Below, piece after piece: positions 8,588-19,351 of a stretch of DNA of 64,000 bases. Within the stretch, counting starts at the first letter, position 1. Each line of letters begins with the position of its first letter. A model generated the notes under the pieces. The model did no database searches. It was not told where the DNA came from and was given only the letters and a program-made list of their open reading frames with translations. Source of the DNA: Citrobacter youngae. Lineage in GTDB: Bacteria > Pseudomonadota > Gammaproteobacteria > Enterobacterales > Enterobacteriaceae. The stretch is taken from NCBI RefSeq assembly GCF_003818115.1, contig NZ_RPOI01000003.1, forward strand, positions 1-64,000. The letters are read 5' to 3'. The position numbers and the translations under genes were made by a program.

Positions 8588-9895
8588 TTACAGACGCTGT
8601 AATTCTCCCTCTACGCCTGTATCACGATGATAAATATCCTGTCGCAGCCAAATCCCCAGACCTAACCCCACCAGCGATAACGCCAGCACATACCAGGCCG
8701 GAGCCATTGGCGACACGCCCATTAACATCGTCACGGCGATTGGCGTCAGACCACCAAAAATGGCATATGAGACGTTATAGGAAAAGGAAATACCGGTAAA
8801 ACGGACTTCCGCCGGAAACGCCCGCACCATAACATAAGGCACTGCGCCGACCACGCCAACGCATAATCCCACCAGCCCGTATAACAGGAACAAGTGCTGA
8901 GGATGGCTACCGGTCAGGTGATAGAAAAACCAGCTCGAGCAGGCCAGCAACAGGCTGCCGACAGTAAAGGTTTTGCTGGCACCAACCCTGTCGACAATAA
9001 ATCCGGCCAGCAGACAGCCGACGCACAGCATAATGGTAGCGACACTGTTGGCCTGTAACGTTAGCGCGGGTGCAAAGCCATATTGCTTTTGCAACCAGAC
9101 GGGCGACATCAGGATCACCACTACAATCCCGGCCGAGAGCAGCCAGGTCAGTAGCATTGACACCACCACCGCTTTTTTATGTTTGCTCACCACCGACTTT
9201 ACCGGCAGTTCCTGCGCCAGCGCCTTACGTTGCTGCATCTCGAGAAAGATGGGCGTTTCCTGCAGCCAGCGGCGCAGGTACATCGCCACCAGCCCAAAAA
9301 CGCCCCCCAACAGGAACGGGATACGCCAGCCGTAGTCATGCACCGCCTGTTGCGTCAGGTTGGTATTCACCAGCGTCGCAACCACCGATCCCAGCAGAAT
9401 TCCCACCGTTAGCCCGGCGGTCAGCGTGCCACAGGCAATGCCGATGCGGCGCTCCGGTACGTGCTCCGCCACGAACACCCACGCGCCTGGCACTTCTCCG
9501 CCGATGGCAGCGCCTTGCAAAATGCGCATCAGCAGTAACAGCAGCGGTGCGAGGATCCCCATTGAGGCGTAGGTAGGCAAAAGACCAATCGCCAGCGTCG
9601 GTATCGCCATCAGCAAAATGCTCAGGGTGAACATTTTCTTACGCCCGACCAAATCGCCAAAGTGCGCCATGATGATGCCACCCAGCGGACGCGCCAGATA
9701 TCCGGCGGCAAAAATGCCGAAGGTTTGCACCTGACGTAGCCACTCAGGAATGTCTGCCGGAAAGAAGAGTTCACCAACAACAGCGGCAAAGAAGACGAAG
9801 ATAATGAAATCATAAAACTCAAGCGCACCGCCGAGGGCGGCAAGCGTAAGAGTTTTATAATCCTGGCGATTCAGCGGTCGAGAGTGTTGTGACAT
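8588..9895 (-). CDS. MFS transporter, metabolite:H+ symporter type
   Basis: A 435-residue protein with twelve likely membrane helices. Motifs LEFYDFIIFVFF near the start, LARPLGGIIMAHFGD followed by LVGRKKMF, and ILQGAAIGGEVPGAW are typical of the metabolite:H+ symporter group (relatives of ProP, ShiA and KgtP), inner-membrane carriers of organic acids and zwitterions. Substrate is unknown. E. coli K-12 has satP next to mog with no gene between, so this is an accessory insertion at this point; base composition looks like the neighbours. It is transcribed alone, convergent with satP. Confidence 0.88.
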   Translation of the reverse strand: MSQHSRPLNRQDYKTLTLAALGGALEFYDFIIFVFFAAVVGELFFPADIPEWLRQVQTFGIFAAGYLARPLGGIIMAHFGDLVGRKKMFTLSILLMAIPTLAIGLLPTYASMGILAPLLLLLMRILQGAAIGGEVPGAWVFVAEHVPERRIGIACGTLTAGLTVGILLGSVVATLVNTNLTQQAVHDYGWRIPFLLGGVFGLVAMYLRRWLQETPIFLEMQQRKALAQELPVKSVVSKHKKAVVVSMLLTWLLSAGIVVVILMSPVWLQKQYGFAPALTLQANSVATIMLCVGCLLAGFIVDRVGASKTFTVGSLLLACSSWFFYHLTGSHPQHLFLLYGLVGLCVGVVGAVPYVMVRAFPAEVRFTGISFSYNVSYAIFGGLTPIAVTMLMGVSPMAPAWYVLALSLVGLGLGIWLRQDIYHRDTGVEGELQRL

Positions 9896-10019
9896 AGCAA
9901 ACCATCAGTCAGTGGAGTTATTGAATCTGTTTGTCGATATATGTAAAGCAAAAATTACTATATCGTAAACAATTCAATACTCCACTGTCATTGGCACTTA
10001 TGCCACGATCGGGCTACTT

Positions 10020-10607
10020 TCAGGCGTTTGTATCGCGAATTGCGCTTTTCGGACGAAAAGATGCTACAACAGCCGGTGCGGTTTCGACATACGGCCCATC
10101 CAATAGCTGTATACAATACGGTACACTTGCAAAGATACCCGGCACGATAACCTTACCGTCGGCATCTTTTACGCCTTCCAGCGTTTCTTTGATCGATTTC
10201 GGCTGCCCCGGCAGATTCAGGATCAGCGCCTGTTTACGAATCACGCCGACCTGACGAGAGAGGATCGCCGTTGGCACAAAGTGCAGACTTATCTGGCGCA
10301 TCTGTTCGCCAAAGCCCGGCATCTGACGGTCAGCGACGGCAAGCGTGGCATCAGGCGTCACATCGCGACGAGCCGGACCGGTACCACCGGTAGTCAGCAC
10401 CAGATGGCAGCTCATTTCATCCACCAGTTCGCATAAGGTCTGTTCGATGATCGCCTGTTCATCCGGGATCAGTCGCGTTTGCAATTCAAAAGGGGTAGTA
10501 AGGGCAGATGCCAGCCACTCTTCAAGGGCCGGGATACCTTTATCCTGGTAAACGCCGCTGGAAGCACGGTCAGAAATGGACACCAGGCCAATGCGTAAAG
10601 TATTCAT
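10020..10607 (-). CDS. mog: Molybdopterin adenylyltransferase Mog
   Basis: Activates molybdopterin with ATP to give adenylyl-molybdopterin before molybdate insertion by MoeA; cytosolic, molybdenum cofactor pathway. The 195 residues contain the MPT-binding TTGGTG motif (72-77) and the catalytic acidic residues Asp49 and Asp82 of E. coli Mog. Length equals E. coli. It lies on the same strand as and downstream of talB, separated by a hairpin. Confidence 0.98.
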   Translation of the reverse strand: MNTLRIGLVSISDRASSGVYQDKGIPALEEWLASALTTPFELQTRLIPDEQAIIEQTLCELVDEMSCHLVLTTGGTGPARRDVTPDATLAVADRQMPGFGEQMRQISLHFVPTAILSRQVGVIRKQALILNLPGQPKSIKETLEGVKDADGKVIVPGIFASVPYCIQLLDGPYVETAPAVVASFRPKSAIRDTNA

Positions 10608-10684
10608 GATTATTCCGTTTAAACAGTCTCGTTAAACAGAATGATACACTGCGAAAGGAAGGACAGACAGGTTTCAGAAGAGGT

Positions 10685-10710
10685 AGCGTGACCCCTATCA
10701 GGGCCACGCT
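10685..10710 (-). terminator. Hairpin after talB
   Basis: AGCGTG-CCC / GGG-CACGCT inverted repeat a few bases past the talB stop. There is no T-run after it on the minus strand, so it may act as a partial terminator or 3'-end protector before mog. Confidence 0.55.
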
Positions 10711-10717
10711 CTAATGA

Positions 10718-11671
10718 TTACAGCAGATCGCCGATCATTTTTTCCAGTTTACCCTGGTCTACAGCAAACTTACGGATACCGTCCGCCAGTTTGTCTACAG
10801 CCATCGGATCCTGGTTGTGCTGCCACAGGAACTCAGCTTCGGTGATGCGTGCAGGACGCGCTTTCACTTCGCCGGAGAAGGACAGTTTACGTTCGATAGC
10901 GCCTTCGCTTTCCGCCAGCTCTTTCAGCAGTGCCGGAGCAATCGTCAGACGATCGCAGCCTGCCAGCTCAATGATTTCGCCGATGTTACGGAAGCTCGCG
11001 CCCATGACTACGGTTTCGTAACCGTGCTGTTTGTAGTACTCGTAGATTTCCGTTACGGAAACCACACCCGGATCTTCTGCCGGTGCATACTCTTTCTTGT
11101 CGGTGTTGGCTTTGTACCAGTCAAGAATACGACCAACGAACGGAGAAATCAGGTATACGCCAGCTTCAGCACATGCACGCGCCTGCGCGAAGGAGAACAG
11201 CAGAGTCAGGTTACAGTTGATGCCTTCTTTTTCCAGCTGCTCAGCGGCACGGATACCCTGCCAGGTAGAAGCCAGTTTGATCAGAATACGATCGTTGCTG
11301 ATGCCAGCATCGTTGTACAGTTTGATCAGACGTTTTGCTTTCGCGATAGACGCGTCGGTGTCGTAGGACAGGCGAGCATCAACTTCAGTAGAGATACGAC
11401 CCGGGACCAGTTTCAGGATCTCCAGACCGATATTGACGGCCAGTTTGTCGGTCGCGTCGACGACCTGTTGAGCGCGGTCGTTGCTCTGCTGCTTAGCCCA
11501 GGCTACAGCGTCATCAATCAGCTTGCGGTATTCTGGGATCTGCGCTGCGTTAAGAATGAGAGAAGGGTTAGTTGTGGCATCCTGAGGCTGATACAGCTTC
11601 ATTGCCGCGATGTCTCCGGTGTCGGCCACTACTGTGGTGAACTGACGAAGGGAGGTCAATTTGTCCGTCAT
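10718..11671 (-). CDS. talB: Transaldolase B
   Basis: Pentose-phosphate enzyme that moves a dihydroxyacetone unit between sugar phosphates. The 317 residues match E. coli TalB; the Schiff-base Lys132 lies in [13 protein letters not shown] chose the ATG at 11671 (MTDKLTSL) rather than an upstream in-frame start at 11734, because it gives the family length and has AAAGAGA just upstream. Divergent from yaaJ across about 270 bp that must hold both promoters. Confidence 0.99.
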   Translation of the reverse strand: MTDKLTSLRQFTTVVADTGDIAAMKLYQPQDATTNPSLILNAAQIPEYRKLIDDAVAWAKQQSNDRAQQVVDATDKLAVNIGLEILKLVPGRISTEVDARLSYDTDASIAKAKRLIKLYNDAGISNDRILIKLASTWQGIRAAEQLEKEGINCNLTLLFSFAQARACAEAGVYLISPFVGRILDWYKANTDKKEYAPAEDPGVVSVTEIYEYYKQHGYETVVMGASFRNIGEIIELAGCDRLTIAPALLKELAESEGAIERKLSFSGEVKARPARITEAEFLWQHNQDPMAVDKLADGIRKFAVDQGKLEKMIGDLL

Positions 11672-11945
11672 GATAGCGATTCTCTTTAAACAGCTTGTTA
11701 GGGGGATGTAACCGATCTTCCCTGATGATAGCACGACGCACTCTCAGCGCAACCGCCGGGATTGTCCAACTCACTGCTCATTCCCGATTACGCATCTTAA
11801 AGCCCCTGATGCGCAATTAAGGGTTATCCCCATTGTTATGGTAAACTCCCGCAATCACTCTCCTGACAAGGTATATACTGTTCGATAATTGGTAGCGCTT
11901 ACATGGGAATATTCGCGCGTACCGGCATCAACAAGAGGGATGTTA

Positions 11946-13376
11946 ATGCCTGATTTTTTCTTGTTTATTAATGAAATACTCTGGGGTTCGGTGATGATCT
12001 ACCTCCTGCTTGGTGCAGGATGTTGGTTCACCTGGCGTACCGGGTTCGTGCAGTTCCGCTACATTCGCCAGTTTGGCACAAGTCTTAAAAACAGCATTAG
12101 CCCGCAGCCGGGTGGCTTAACCTCGTTTCAGGCATTGTGCACCAGTCTTGCCGCACGTATTGGTAGCGGGAACCTGGCCGGCGTAGCGTTGGCGATCGCC
12201 GCTGGCGGCGCAGGGGCCGTCTTCTGGATGTGGGTCTCAGCGATCATTGGCATGGCAACGTCATTCGCCGAGTGCTCACTCGCGCAACTGTATAAAGAAC
12301 GCGATAGCAAAGGACAGTTCCGCGGTGGCCCTGCGTGGTATATGGCTCGTGGGCTGGGCATGCGCTGGATGGGCGTACTCTTTGCCATCTTTTTACTTAT
12401 TGCCTATGGACTGATTTTTAACAGCGTTCAGGCAAACTCTGTCTCCCGCGCATTGGCATTTGCGTTCGACATCCCTCCCCTCGCTTCCGGCATCGCTTTG
12501 GCGATACTGTCATTCCTGGTGATCATTGGCGGTATTAATGGTGTTGCCCGTCTGATGCAATGGTTTGTGCCGATCATGGCGCTGCTGTGGGTTGGATGTA
12601 GCATCATCATCTGCCTGTGGCATATCGGGCAGCTTCCCGACATTATCGTCACCATTATAAAAAGCGCCTTTGGCTGGCAGGAAGCCGCGGCGGGTGCGGC
12701 CGGATATACGCTAAGCCAGGCTATTGCCAACGGTTTTCAGCGCGGCATGTTTTCTAACGAAGCCGGAATGGGATCTACGCCGAATGCAGCCGCGTCAGCA
12801 GCCTCCTGGCCACCGCATCCTGCGGCACAAGGCATTGTGCAAATGATCGGTGTGTTAGGCGACACTCTCGTTGTCTGTACGGCCAGCGCCATGATTATTC
12901 TGTTGGCGGGCAATGGCGCCGGCTATGTGCCCATGGAAGGCATCCAGTTGCTGCAGAAGGCCATGGTCTCACTGACCGGCGAATGGGGGGCTGGGTTTGT
13001 CGCATTTATTGTGATTCTGTTTGCCTTTAGCTCAATTGTCGCCAACTACATCTATGCGGAAAACAATCTCGTCTTCCTGAAACTGGACAATATGCGTGTC
13101 ATCTGGCTATTGCGCATCGCCACCGTTAGCACCGTCATCGGCGGAACATTAGTCAGCTTCCCGCTGGTCTGGCAGTTGGCCGATATCATTATGGCTTGTA
13201 TGGCCATCACTAACCTGACGGCGATTCTGCTGCTTTCTCCGGTTGTCCATACCATCGCCAGCGACTATCTGCGCCAGCGCAAACTCGGTGTGCGCCCGGA
13301 ATTTGATCCGCACCGTTATCCTGATATCAGACAACAGCTTGCACCGGATACATGGGATGAAACGCCGCGCAGCTAG
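11946..13376 (+). CDS. yaaJ: Amino-acid carrier YaaJ (sodium:alanine/glycine symporter family)
   Basis: Inner-membrane protein of 476 residues with about ten membrane helices, member of the alanine/glycine:cation symporter family (AgcS). Conserved stretches include [15 protein letters not shown] and [16 protein letters not shown]. Substrate has not been established for the E. coli protein. Start: the ATG at 11946 (MPDFF) has GAGGG upstream and gives the E. coli length; an in-frame start at 11889 would add 19 residues unlike the family. Confidence 0.94.
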   Translation: MPDFFLFINEILWGSVMIYLLLGAGCWFTWRTGFVQFRYIRQFGTSLKNSISPQPGGLTSFQALCTSLAARIGSGNLAGVALAIAAGGAGAVFWMWVSAIIGMATSFAECSLAQLYKERDSKGQFRGGPAWYMARGLGMRWMGVLFAIFLLIAYGLIFNSVQANSVSRALAFAFDIPPLASGIALAILSFLVIIGGINGVARLMQWFVPIMALLWVGCSIIICLWHIGQLPDIIVTIIKSAFGWQEAAAGAAGYTLSQAIANGFQRGMFSNEAGMGSTPNAAASAASWPPHPAAQGIVQMIGVLGDTLVVCTASAMIILLAGNGAGYVPMEGIQLLQKAMVSLTGEWGAGFVAFIVILFAFSSIVANYIYAENNLVFLKLDNMRVIWLLRIATVSTVIGGTLVSFPLVWQLADIIMACMAITNLTAILLLSPVVHTIASDYLRQRKLGVRPEFDPHRYPDIRQQLAPDTWDETPRS

Positions 13377-13453
13377 CGCGGCAATCACAACCATCGATCA
13401 ATTCTGTCGTTTTTTTTGCTAAAGTCGCAGTAAATCTCCTGCAAGGACTGGAT

Positions 13454-14227
13454 ATGCTGATTCTGATTTCACCTGCAAAAACGCTCGACTACCAAAGCCC
13501 GCTGGCTACCACACGCCATACGCTGCCTGAACTGCTGGACCACTCCCAGCAGTTAATCCACGTGGCGCGTCAACTCTCTGCGCCGCAGATCGGCAAGCTG
13601 ATGGGAATTAGCGACAAGCTGGCGGATTTGAATGCCACGCGTTTCCATGACTGGCAGCCTGACTTCACGCCGGACAATGCGCGCCAGGCCATTCTGGCGT
13701 TTAAGGGCGACGTGTATACCGGATTGCAGGCTGAAACCTTCAGCGAGGCGGATTTCGACTTCGCTCAGCAGCATTTACGCATGCTGTCCGGGCTGTATGG
13801 TGTTCTGCGCCCGCTGGATTTGATGCAACCCTACCGTCTGGAGATGGGCATTCGTCTGGCCAATGCGAAGGGTAAAGATCTCTATCAGTTCTGGGGAGAT
13901 ACCATCACCGATAAGCTTAACGAAGCGCTGGGAGCACAAGGCGACAGCGTGGTGATTAACCTCGCCTCAGACGAGTATTTTAAATCCGTGAAGCCGAAAA
14001 AGCTGAACGCAGAACTGATTAAACCAGTCTTCCTTGACGAGAAGAACGGCAAGTTCAAAGTCATCAGCTTTTATGCCAAAAAAGCCCGCGGCCTGATGAG
14101 CCGCTACATCATTGAAAACCGCTTAACGCAGCCAGAACAGTTGACCGCTTTTAACAGCGAAGGCTATTTCTTTGATGAAGAAGCGTCAGGAAACGGCGAA
14201 CTGGTGTTTAAACGCCACGAGCAATAA
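13454..14227 (+). CDS. yaaA: Peroxide stress protein YaaA
   Basis: DUF328/UPF0246 protein, 257 residues, matching E. coli YaaA, which lowers free iron and protects DNA during hydrogen peroxide stress. Conserved features: [12 protein letters not shown] at the start, [15 protein letters not shown] mid-protein and [14 protein letters not shown] near residue 210. In E. coli it belongs to the OxyR regulon; I could not identify an OxyR site here. AAGGA precedes the ATG. Confidence 0.96.
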   Translation: MLILISPAKTLDYQSPLATTRHTLPELLDHSQQLIHVARQLSAPQIGKLMGISDKLADLNATRFHDWQPDFTPDNARQAILAFKGDVYTGLQAETFSEADFDFAQQHLRMLSGLYGVLRPLDLMQPYRLEMGIRLANAKGKDLYQFWGDTITDKLNEALGAQGDSVVINLASDEYFKSVKPKKLNAELIKPVFLDEKNGKFKVISFYAKKARGLMSRYIIENRLTQPEQLTAFNSEGYFFDEEASGNGELVFKRHEQ

Positions 14228-14232
14228 TTTAC

Positions 14233-14304
14233 ATGCCGGATGGCGGCTAACGCCTTATCCGGCCTGCAGGTTTTGTAGGCCCGCTAAGCAAAGCGCCAGC
14301 GGGC
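14233..14304. repeat. REP/BIME between yaaA and thrC
   Basis: Two REP-like units: GCCGGATGGCGGCTAACGCC with TTATCCGGC, then a degenerate inverted unit with GTAGGCCCG and AGCGGGCA. Lies between convergent 3' ends; E. coli has yaaX here, absent in this window. Confidence 0.85.
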
Positions 14305-14311
14305 ACCACCA

Positions 14312-15598
14312 TTAACCGCGAGTCATCATCAGCTTACGCAGTTGCGCAAAATCAGCGGGCAGATGATGCGAAAGCAGCGGCAAGTCTGCACGTTCAGCCA
14401 GCTCTTTTGGTAGATCCAGCGTGACATTCAGAATCTGTTCAACGCTTTCTTTAAATTTCGCCGGATGTGCAGTGCCAAGGAACAGGCCATATTCGCCCGG
14501 ATTCAACTGGTCACGCAGTGCACGATACGCCACCGCCGCATGCGGCTCTGAGGTGTAACCAATCTTCTGCAGTTCACGCATGGTATCCTGCGTCGTTGCA
14601 TCATCAACGGCGGCATAACCCAGCTCATTCAGGCGCCATATTTTACGGCGGAACAGTTCCTCCACACGCGGCCAGTTGTTCGGCTGGCTGACATCCATGG
14701 CATTCGATAACGTCGCCTGAGTCGCTTTCGGCGCCCACTCACCTTCAGCAAGGAAACGCGGAACCGTATCGTTGACGTTAGTTGCCGCAATAAAGCGCTT
14801 CACCGGTAAGCCCAGTGATTTCGCCAGCAGCCCGGCGGTCAAATCGCCAAAGTTACCGCTGGGAACGGAAATAACCAGCTGATTCCGCGCCTCTTGCGGC
14901 AGTTGAGCCACGGCTTCAAAGTAGTAGCAGATTTGCGCCAGCAGGCGACTGATGTTGATGGAGTTTGCGGAATTCAGCCCCAGAGCTGCCTTCAGCTCTT
15001 CGTCATCAAACGCCTGTTTCACCAGCGCCTGGCAGGCATCAAAGTCACCATCAATCGCAACGGTTTCAATATTGCCGCCCAGCGTACAGAACAGTTTTTC
15101 CTGTAATGGGCTGATCTTGCCATTTGGGTAGAGGATCACCACACGCACATTTTTCAGGCCATAAAAAGCATGTGCAACTGCGGCCCCGGTGTCTCCGGAT
15201 GTCGCAGTCAGGATTGTCACCGGTTTGTCGCCGCTGATGTGCGTTAGCATTTGCGCCATAAAGCGCCCGCCAAAGTCTTTAAACGCCAGTGTCGGACCAT
15301 GGAACAGCTCCAGACAGCCGATATCACCTTCGACCTGAGCGACCGGTGCCGGGAAGGCAAACGCCGCACGCACGCGCTCTTCCAGGATCTCTTGTGGGAT
15401 CTCCGTGCCAATAAATGCGGAAAGGATCTTAGCGCTGCGGCTGACGAAGTCCTGGTTCAGCATCTCATCCACTTCTGTCAGATTAAATTCCGGCAGCTCG
15501 TGCGGAAAAAACAATCCCTGATTCTTGCCAAGCCCTTGCGTGACGGCCTGCGCAAAGCTGACCTGTTCGTTGTGATCTTTCAGATTATAGAGTTTCAT
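14312..15598 (-). CDS. thrC: Threonine synthase
   Basis: PLP enzyme turning O-phosphohomoserine into threonine, last step of the pathway. The 428 residues match E. coli; the PLP lysine is K107 in GPTLAFKDFG, and SGNFGDLTAG supplies phosphate binding. Last gene of thrLABC; it starts 3 bp after the thrB stop, so translation is probably coupled. Confidence 0.99.
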   Translation of the reverse strand: MKLYNLKDHNEQVSFAQAVTQGLGKNQGLFFPHELPEFNLTEVDEMLNQDFVSRSAKILSAFIGTEIPQEILEERVRAAFAFPAPVAQVEGDIGCLELFHGPTLAFKDFGGRFMAQMLTHISGDKPVTILTATSGDTGAAVAHAFYGLKNVRVVILYPNGKISPLQEKLFCTLGGNIETVAIDGDFDACQALVKQAFDDEELKAALGLNSANSINISRLLAQICYYFEAVAQLPQEARNQLVISVPSGNFGDLTAGLLAKSLGLPVKRFIAATNVNDTVPRFLAEGEWAPKATQATLSNAMDVSQPNNWPRVEELFRRKIWRLNELGYAAVDDATTQDTMRELQKIGYTSEPHAAVAYRALRDQLNPGEYGLFLGTAHPAKFKESVEQILNVTLDLPKELAERADLPLLSHHLPADFAQLRKLMMTRG

Positions 15599-15601
15599 TG
15601 A

Positions 15602-16531
15602 TTATCCCAGTACCCGTGCGCCCGCCGTGTCCAGCCGGCAAATATGAACAAAGCCTTCCTGATTTTGCAGGTAATTTTTACCCAGCCAGTCTGCTACGCG
15701 CTGTGCCGTATCCGGCTTATCGCATAAGGCGAACAGCGTCGGCCCCGAGCCGGAGATGCCGCTGGCCAGCGCGCCGATTTCCGCTACCGCCTGACGCGCC
15801 TGGCTAAAGCCAGGCAGCAAACGGGTACGGTACGGCTCAGCAATGACGTCTTTCATCAGCTTCGCGGCAAGCCCCGGCTGACGGGAATAGCAGGCGTGGA
15901 TAAACCCTGCCAGATGTCGCCCGTGGGCAATACAGTCCTGACGACGATATTGCGCAGGTAAAATCGCCCGCGCTTCTGCTGTGGAAACTTTAATACCTGG
16001 ATATGCCAGCACCCACAGCCACTCATCAAAGCCTGGCACCTGCTGGCTGATAATGCCGTTTTCTTCGATCATTAGCTGCATGCCGCCCAAAAAGCACGGG
16101 GCGACATTATCGTAGTGAATACTGCCGGAGATACGCCCTTCCAGTTCACCCATAATCGCCAACAGTCGCGTATCGTTGAGCGGTTTACCGCAGTACTCAT
16201 TCATCGCGACCAGTGCGGCCACAACGGAACAGGCGCTGGAGCCTAACCCGGAGCCAATCGGCATATTTTTTTCCAGCGTCATCGCCACTGGAACGCTTTT
16301 ACCCAGCTCCTGACAGAAACGCTCCCAGCACTGGTAGACGATATTTTCTCGCGGCTCAGACGGCAGCTTGTTAGCAAAACGCCCGAGGTTGTTCAGGCTG
16401 AACTGGTCTGCCGCCTCAACCGAGACCACGTCACCCAACAGTGAACCATCTACCGGGGTTACCGCCGCCCCGAGCACATCAAACCCGACGCTCATATTGG
16501 CACTGGAAGCCGGGGCATAAACTCTCACCAT
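15602..16531 (-). CDS. thrB: Homoserine kinase
   Basis: GHMP-family kinase phosphorylating homoserine; 309 residues, close to the E. coli protein (310). The ATP-binding GHMP motif is [10 protein letters not shown] at 91-100. It follows thrA after a single base and precedes thrC by 3 bp, in the thr operon. Confidence 0.99.
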   Translation of the reverse strand: MVRVYAPASSANMSVGFDVLGAAVTPVDGSLLGDVVSVEAADQFSLNNLGRFANKLPSEPRENIVYQCWERFCQELGKSVPVAMTLEKNMPIGSGLGSSACSVVAALVAMNEYCGKPLNDTRLLAIMGELEGRISGSIHYDNVAPCFLGGMQLMIEENGIISQQVPGFDEWLWVLAYPGIKVSTAEARAILPAQYRRQDCIAHGRHLAGFIHACYSRQPGLAAKLMKDVIAEPYRTRLLPGFSQARQAVAEIGALASGISGSGPTLFALCDKPDTAQRVADWLGKNYLQNQEGFVHICRLDTAGARVLG

Positions 16532-16532
16532 G

Positions 16533-18995
16533 TCAGACTCCTAACTTCCATGAAAGGGTGCGTAACAGGTCGGCGAATACGCCCGCCGCCGTCACGTCGT
16601 TACCCGCACCATATCCACGCAGCACCAGCGGTAGCGGCTGATAATAGTGGCTGTAAAACGCCAGCGCGTTTTCACCGTTTTTCACTTTGAACAGCGGATC
16701 GTTGCCGTCTACTGCCTCTATTTTCACGCGACAGACGCCGTCTTCTTCAATATTGCCAACATAGCGCAATACTTTACCCTCATCACGGGCTTTCGCCACG
16801 CGCGCGGCAAACTCGTCATCCAGCTGCGGCAATTTCGTCATAAACGCGGAAACATCACCGGAATCATCAAACTCTTTTGGCAGGACCGGCTCAATAACAA
16901 TGTCAGAAAGCTCCAGCTCATGACCGGTTTCACGGGCGAGGATCAGCAGCTTACGCGCTACGTCCATACCGGAAAGATCGTCACGCGGGTCAGGTTCGGT
17001 GTAACCCATCTCACGCGCCATGGTGGTGGCTTGCGAGAAGCTCATTCCTTCATCCAGCTTGCCGAAAATAAACGACAGCGAGCCGGAAAGAATACCGGAG
17101 AAACGCTGCAATTCATCACCTGCGCTGAGTAGATTTTGCAGGTTTTCAATAACCGGCAAGCCCGCGCCCACGTTGGTATCGTAGAGGAATTTACGCCGGG
17201 ACTTCGCCGCTGCAAAACGCAGCTGATGGTAGTAATCCATCGACGAGGTGTTGGCCTTTTTGTTCGGCGTAACCACATGGAAGCCTTCGCGCAGGAAATC
17301 AGCATATTGATCCGCCACCGCCTGGCTTGACGTACAGTCGACGATCACCGGATTAAGCAGATGATATTCTTTTACCAGACGAATTAAGCGCCCAAGGTTG
17401 AATGGCTCTTTCGCGCTTTCCAGCTCCGCCTGCCAGTTTTCCAGATTCAAACCATGGACGTTGGTCAGCAGAGCCTTCGAATTCGCCACGCCGCACACGC
17501 GAAGATCGATATGTTTGCCCTTCAACCAGCTTTGCTGGCGCTTGAGCTGCTCAAGCAGTGCTGAACCCACCCCGCCTACGCCAATGACAAAGACTTCAAT
17601 CACCTGGTCGGTGTTGAACAGCATCTGATGGGTGACGCGTACGCCAGTAGTTGCATCGTCATTATTCACCACCACCGAAATAGAACGCTCAGACGAGCCT
17701 TGCGCGATGGCCACGATATTGATGTTGGCGCGGGCCAGCGCAGCAAAGAATTTCGCCGAGATACCGCGCAGCGTGCGCATACCATCACCCACAACCGAGA
17801 TAATCGCCAGACGCTCAGTCACCGCCAGCGGCTCGAGCAGGCCTTCTTTCAGTTCGAGATAGAATTCATCCTGCATCGCGCGTTGCGCACGCGCGCAGTC
17901 GCCCTGCGGAACGCAGAAGCTGATGCTGTATTCAGAAGAGGATTGCGTGATCAGCACCACCGAGATGCCCGCACGCGACATCGCGGCAAAAACGCGCGCC
18001 GCCATGCCTACCATACCTTTCATTCCAGGGCCGGAGACGCTAAACATCGCCATGTTATTAAGGTTAGAAATACCTTTCACCGGCAAATCGTCTTCATCAC
18101 CGCTGGCGCCGATCAACGTGCCCGGCGCTTGTGGATTGCCGGTATTTTTAATCAGGCACGGGATCTGGAACTGGGCAATTGGGGTAATGGTGCGCGGATG
18201 CAGAACTTTGGCGCCGAAATAAGAAAGCTCCATCGCTTCCTGATAAGACATCGACTTCAGCAATCGGGCGTCGGGTACCTGGCGCGGATCGCAAGTATAT
18301 ACGCCGTCAACATCGGTCCAGATCTCACAACAGTCCGCGCGTAAACAGGCGGCCAGTACGGCGGCAGAGTAGTCGGAGCCATTGCGCCCCAGCACCACCA
18401 ACTCACCTTTTTCATTCCCGGCAGTAAAGCCTGCCATCAAAATCATATGATCTGCTGGAATACGACTGGCGGCAATGCGGCGCGTAGATTCGGCGATATC
18501 AACGGTAGATTCGAGGTAATGGCCTACCGCCAGCAATTTCTCGACCGGATCGATAACGGTAACGTGGTGCCCGCGCGCCTCCAGCAGGCCTGCCATGATA
18601 GCGATCGACATTTTTTCGCCACGGCAAATAAGCGCGGCATTGATGCTGTCCGGGCACTGTCCCAGCAGGCTGATACCGTGCAGGACATGTTTAATTTGGG
18701 CAAATTCTTGTTCAACGAAGGCTTTGAGCGGAGCCAGCGGAAAACCCGGCTGCGCGGCGGCGAGACCAACCAAAAGCTCTGAGAAAATACGTTCGGCGTC
18801 ACTGATATTGGCTAAAGCGTCCTGACCACCGATGGTCTTCTCAATCATCGCCACCAGATGGTTGGTAATTTTTGCGGGGGCAGAGAGCACGGTCGCGACC
18901 TGCCCCTGCCTGGCATTGCTTTCCAGAATATCGGCAACTCGCAGAAAGCGCTCTGCATTTGCCACTGATGTACCGCCGAACTTCAACACTCGCAT
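16533..18995 (-). CDS. thrA: Bifunctional aspartokinase I / homoserine dehydrogenase I
   Basis: Catalyses the first and third steps from aspartate to threonine; feedback-inhibited by threonine. The 820 residues equal E. coli ThrA: aspartokinase at the N-terminus ([13 protein letters not shown]), two ACT-type regulatory segments in the middle (about 320-450), and NAD(P)-binding homoserine dehydrogenase starting near [17 protein letters not shown] (about 466). GAGG precedes the ATG. First structural gene after the attenuator. Confidence 0.99.
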   Translation of the reverse strand: MRVLKFGGTSVANAERFLRVADILESNARQGQVATVLSAPAKITNHLVAMIEKTIGGQDALANISDAERIFSELLVGLAAAQPGFPLAPLKAFVEQEFAQIKHVLHGISLLGQCPDSINAALICRGEKMSIAIMAGLLEARGHHVTVIDPVEKLLAVGHYLESTVDIAESTRRIAASRIPADHMILMAGFTAGNEKGELVVLGRNGSDYSAAVLAACLRADCCEIWTDVDGVYTCDPRQVPDARLLKSMSYQEAMELSYFGAKVLHPRTITPIAQFQIPCLIKNTGNPQAPGTLIGASGDEDDLPVKGISNLNNMAMFSVSGPGMKGMVGMAARVFAAMSRAGISVVLITQSSSEYSISFCVPQGDCARAQRAMQDEFYLELKEGLLEPLAVTERLAIISVVGDGMRTLRGISAKFFAALARANINIVAIAQGSSERSISVVVNNDDATTGVRVTHQMLFNTDQVIEVFVIGVGGVGSALLEQLKRQQSWLKGKHIDLRVCGVANSKALLTNVHGLNLENWQAELESAKEPFNLGRLIRLVKEYHLLNPVIVDCTSSQAVADQYADFLREGFHVVTPNKKANTSSMDYYHQLRFAAAKSRRKFLYDTNVGAGLPVIENLQNLLSAGDELQRFSGILSGSLSFIFGKLDEGMSFSQATTMAREMGYTEPDPRDDLSGMDVARKLLILARETGHELELSDIVIEPVLPKEFDDSGDVSAFMTKLPQLDDEFAARVAKARDEGKVLRYVGNIEEDGVCRVKIEAVDGNDPLFKVKNGENALAFYSHYYQPLPLVLRGYGAGNDVTAAGVFADLLRTLSWKLGV

Positions 18996-19019
18996 GGTTT
19001 ACCTCGTTGCCTTTGGTCG

Positions 19020-19057
19020 AAAAAAAAGCCCGCACTGTTTAGGTGCGGGCTTTTTCT
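19020..19057 (-). terminator. thr attenuator terminator
   Basis: Stem AAGCCCGCAC / GTGCGGGCTT with a 7-nt loop and a run of Ts on the minus strand, between thrL and thrA. Its formation depends on whether ribosomes stall in thrL. Confidence 0.95.
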
Positions 19058-19074
19058 TGTGTTTCCTGTACGCG

Positions 19075-19140
19075 TCAGCCCGCACCGTTACCTGTGGTAA
19101 TGGTGATGGTTGTTGTAATGGTGATGCTGATGCGTTTCAT
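19075..19140 (-). CDS. thrL: thr operon leader peptide ThrL
   Basis: A 21-residue leader with codons for seven Thr and five Ile, start ATG at 19140 and stop TGA at 19075. It begins MKRISITITTT and ends TTGNGAG. When charged tRNA-Thr or tRNA-Ile is scarce, ribosomes stall here and the downstream terminator does not form. Compared with E. coli (eight Thr, four Ile as I recall it), residue 6 is Ile instead of Thr, so the total of twelve regulatory codons is kept. Confidence 0.95.
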   Translation of the reverse strand: MKRISITITTTITITTGNGAG

Positions 19141-19187
19141 GATGTTGTGTGCTCTGTAATTATTTATGGCCTGTCTTGTATTCTTTT

Positions 19188-19217
19188 AGGGTTAAAGTAT
19201 CTGCTGACCTAAGTCAA
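19188..19217 (-). promoter_or_regulatory. thr operon promoter
   Basis: On the minus strand TTGACT (19212-19217) is followed after about 17 bp by an AT-rich -10 region (TACTTTAACC), arranged as in the E. coli thr promoter. The further stretch to lasT (19218-19351) is AT-rich with no gene. Confidence 0.7.
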
Positions 19218-19351
19218 TAAATTTTTAAATTGATCACATTCCGAAACTTGTTCACGAGCGACTGCTTGCCCTTTTATTTTCAACCAATACAGCGTGCGCA
19301 CCCCACTTGAAGTCAGAATCAAACACTAAAAAATAAAACAAAGAAGACATT

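Noticed and set aside
10817-11689. 290-codon plus-strand frame opposite talB
   Set aside because: Codon-bias shadow of a highly expressed gene.
17628-18344. 238-codon plus-strand frame opposite thrA
   Set aside because: Composition is Arg/His-rich as expected for a reverse frame; no supporting features.
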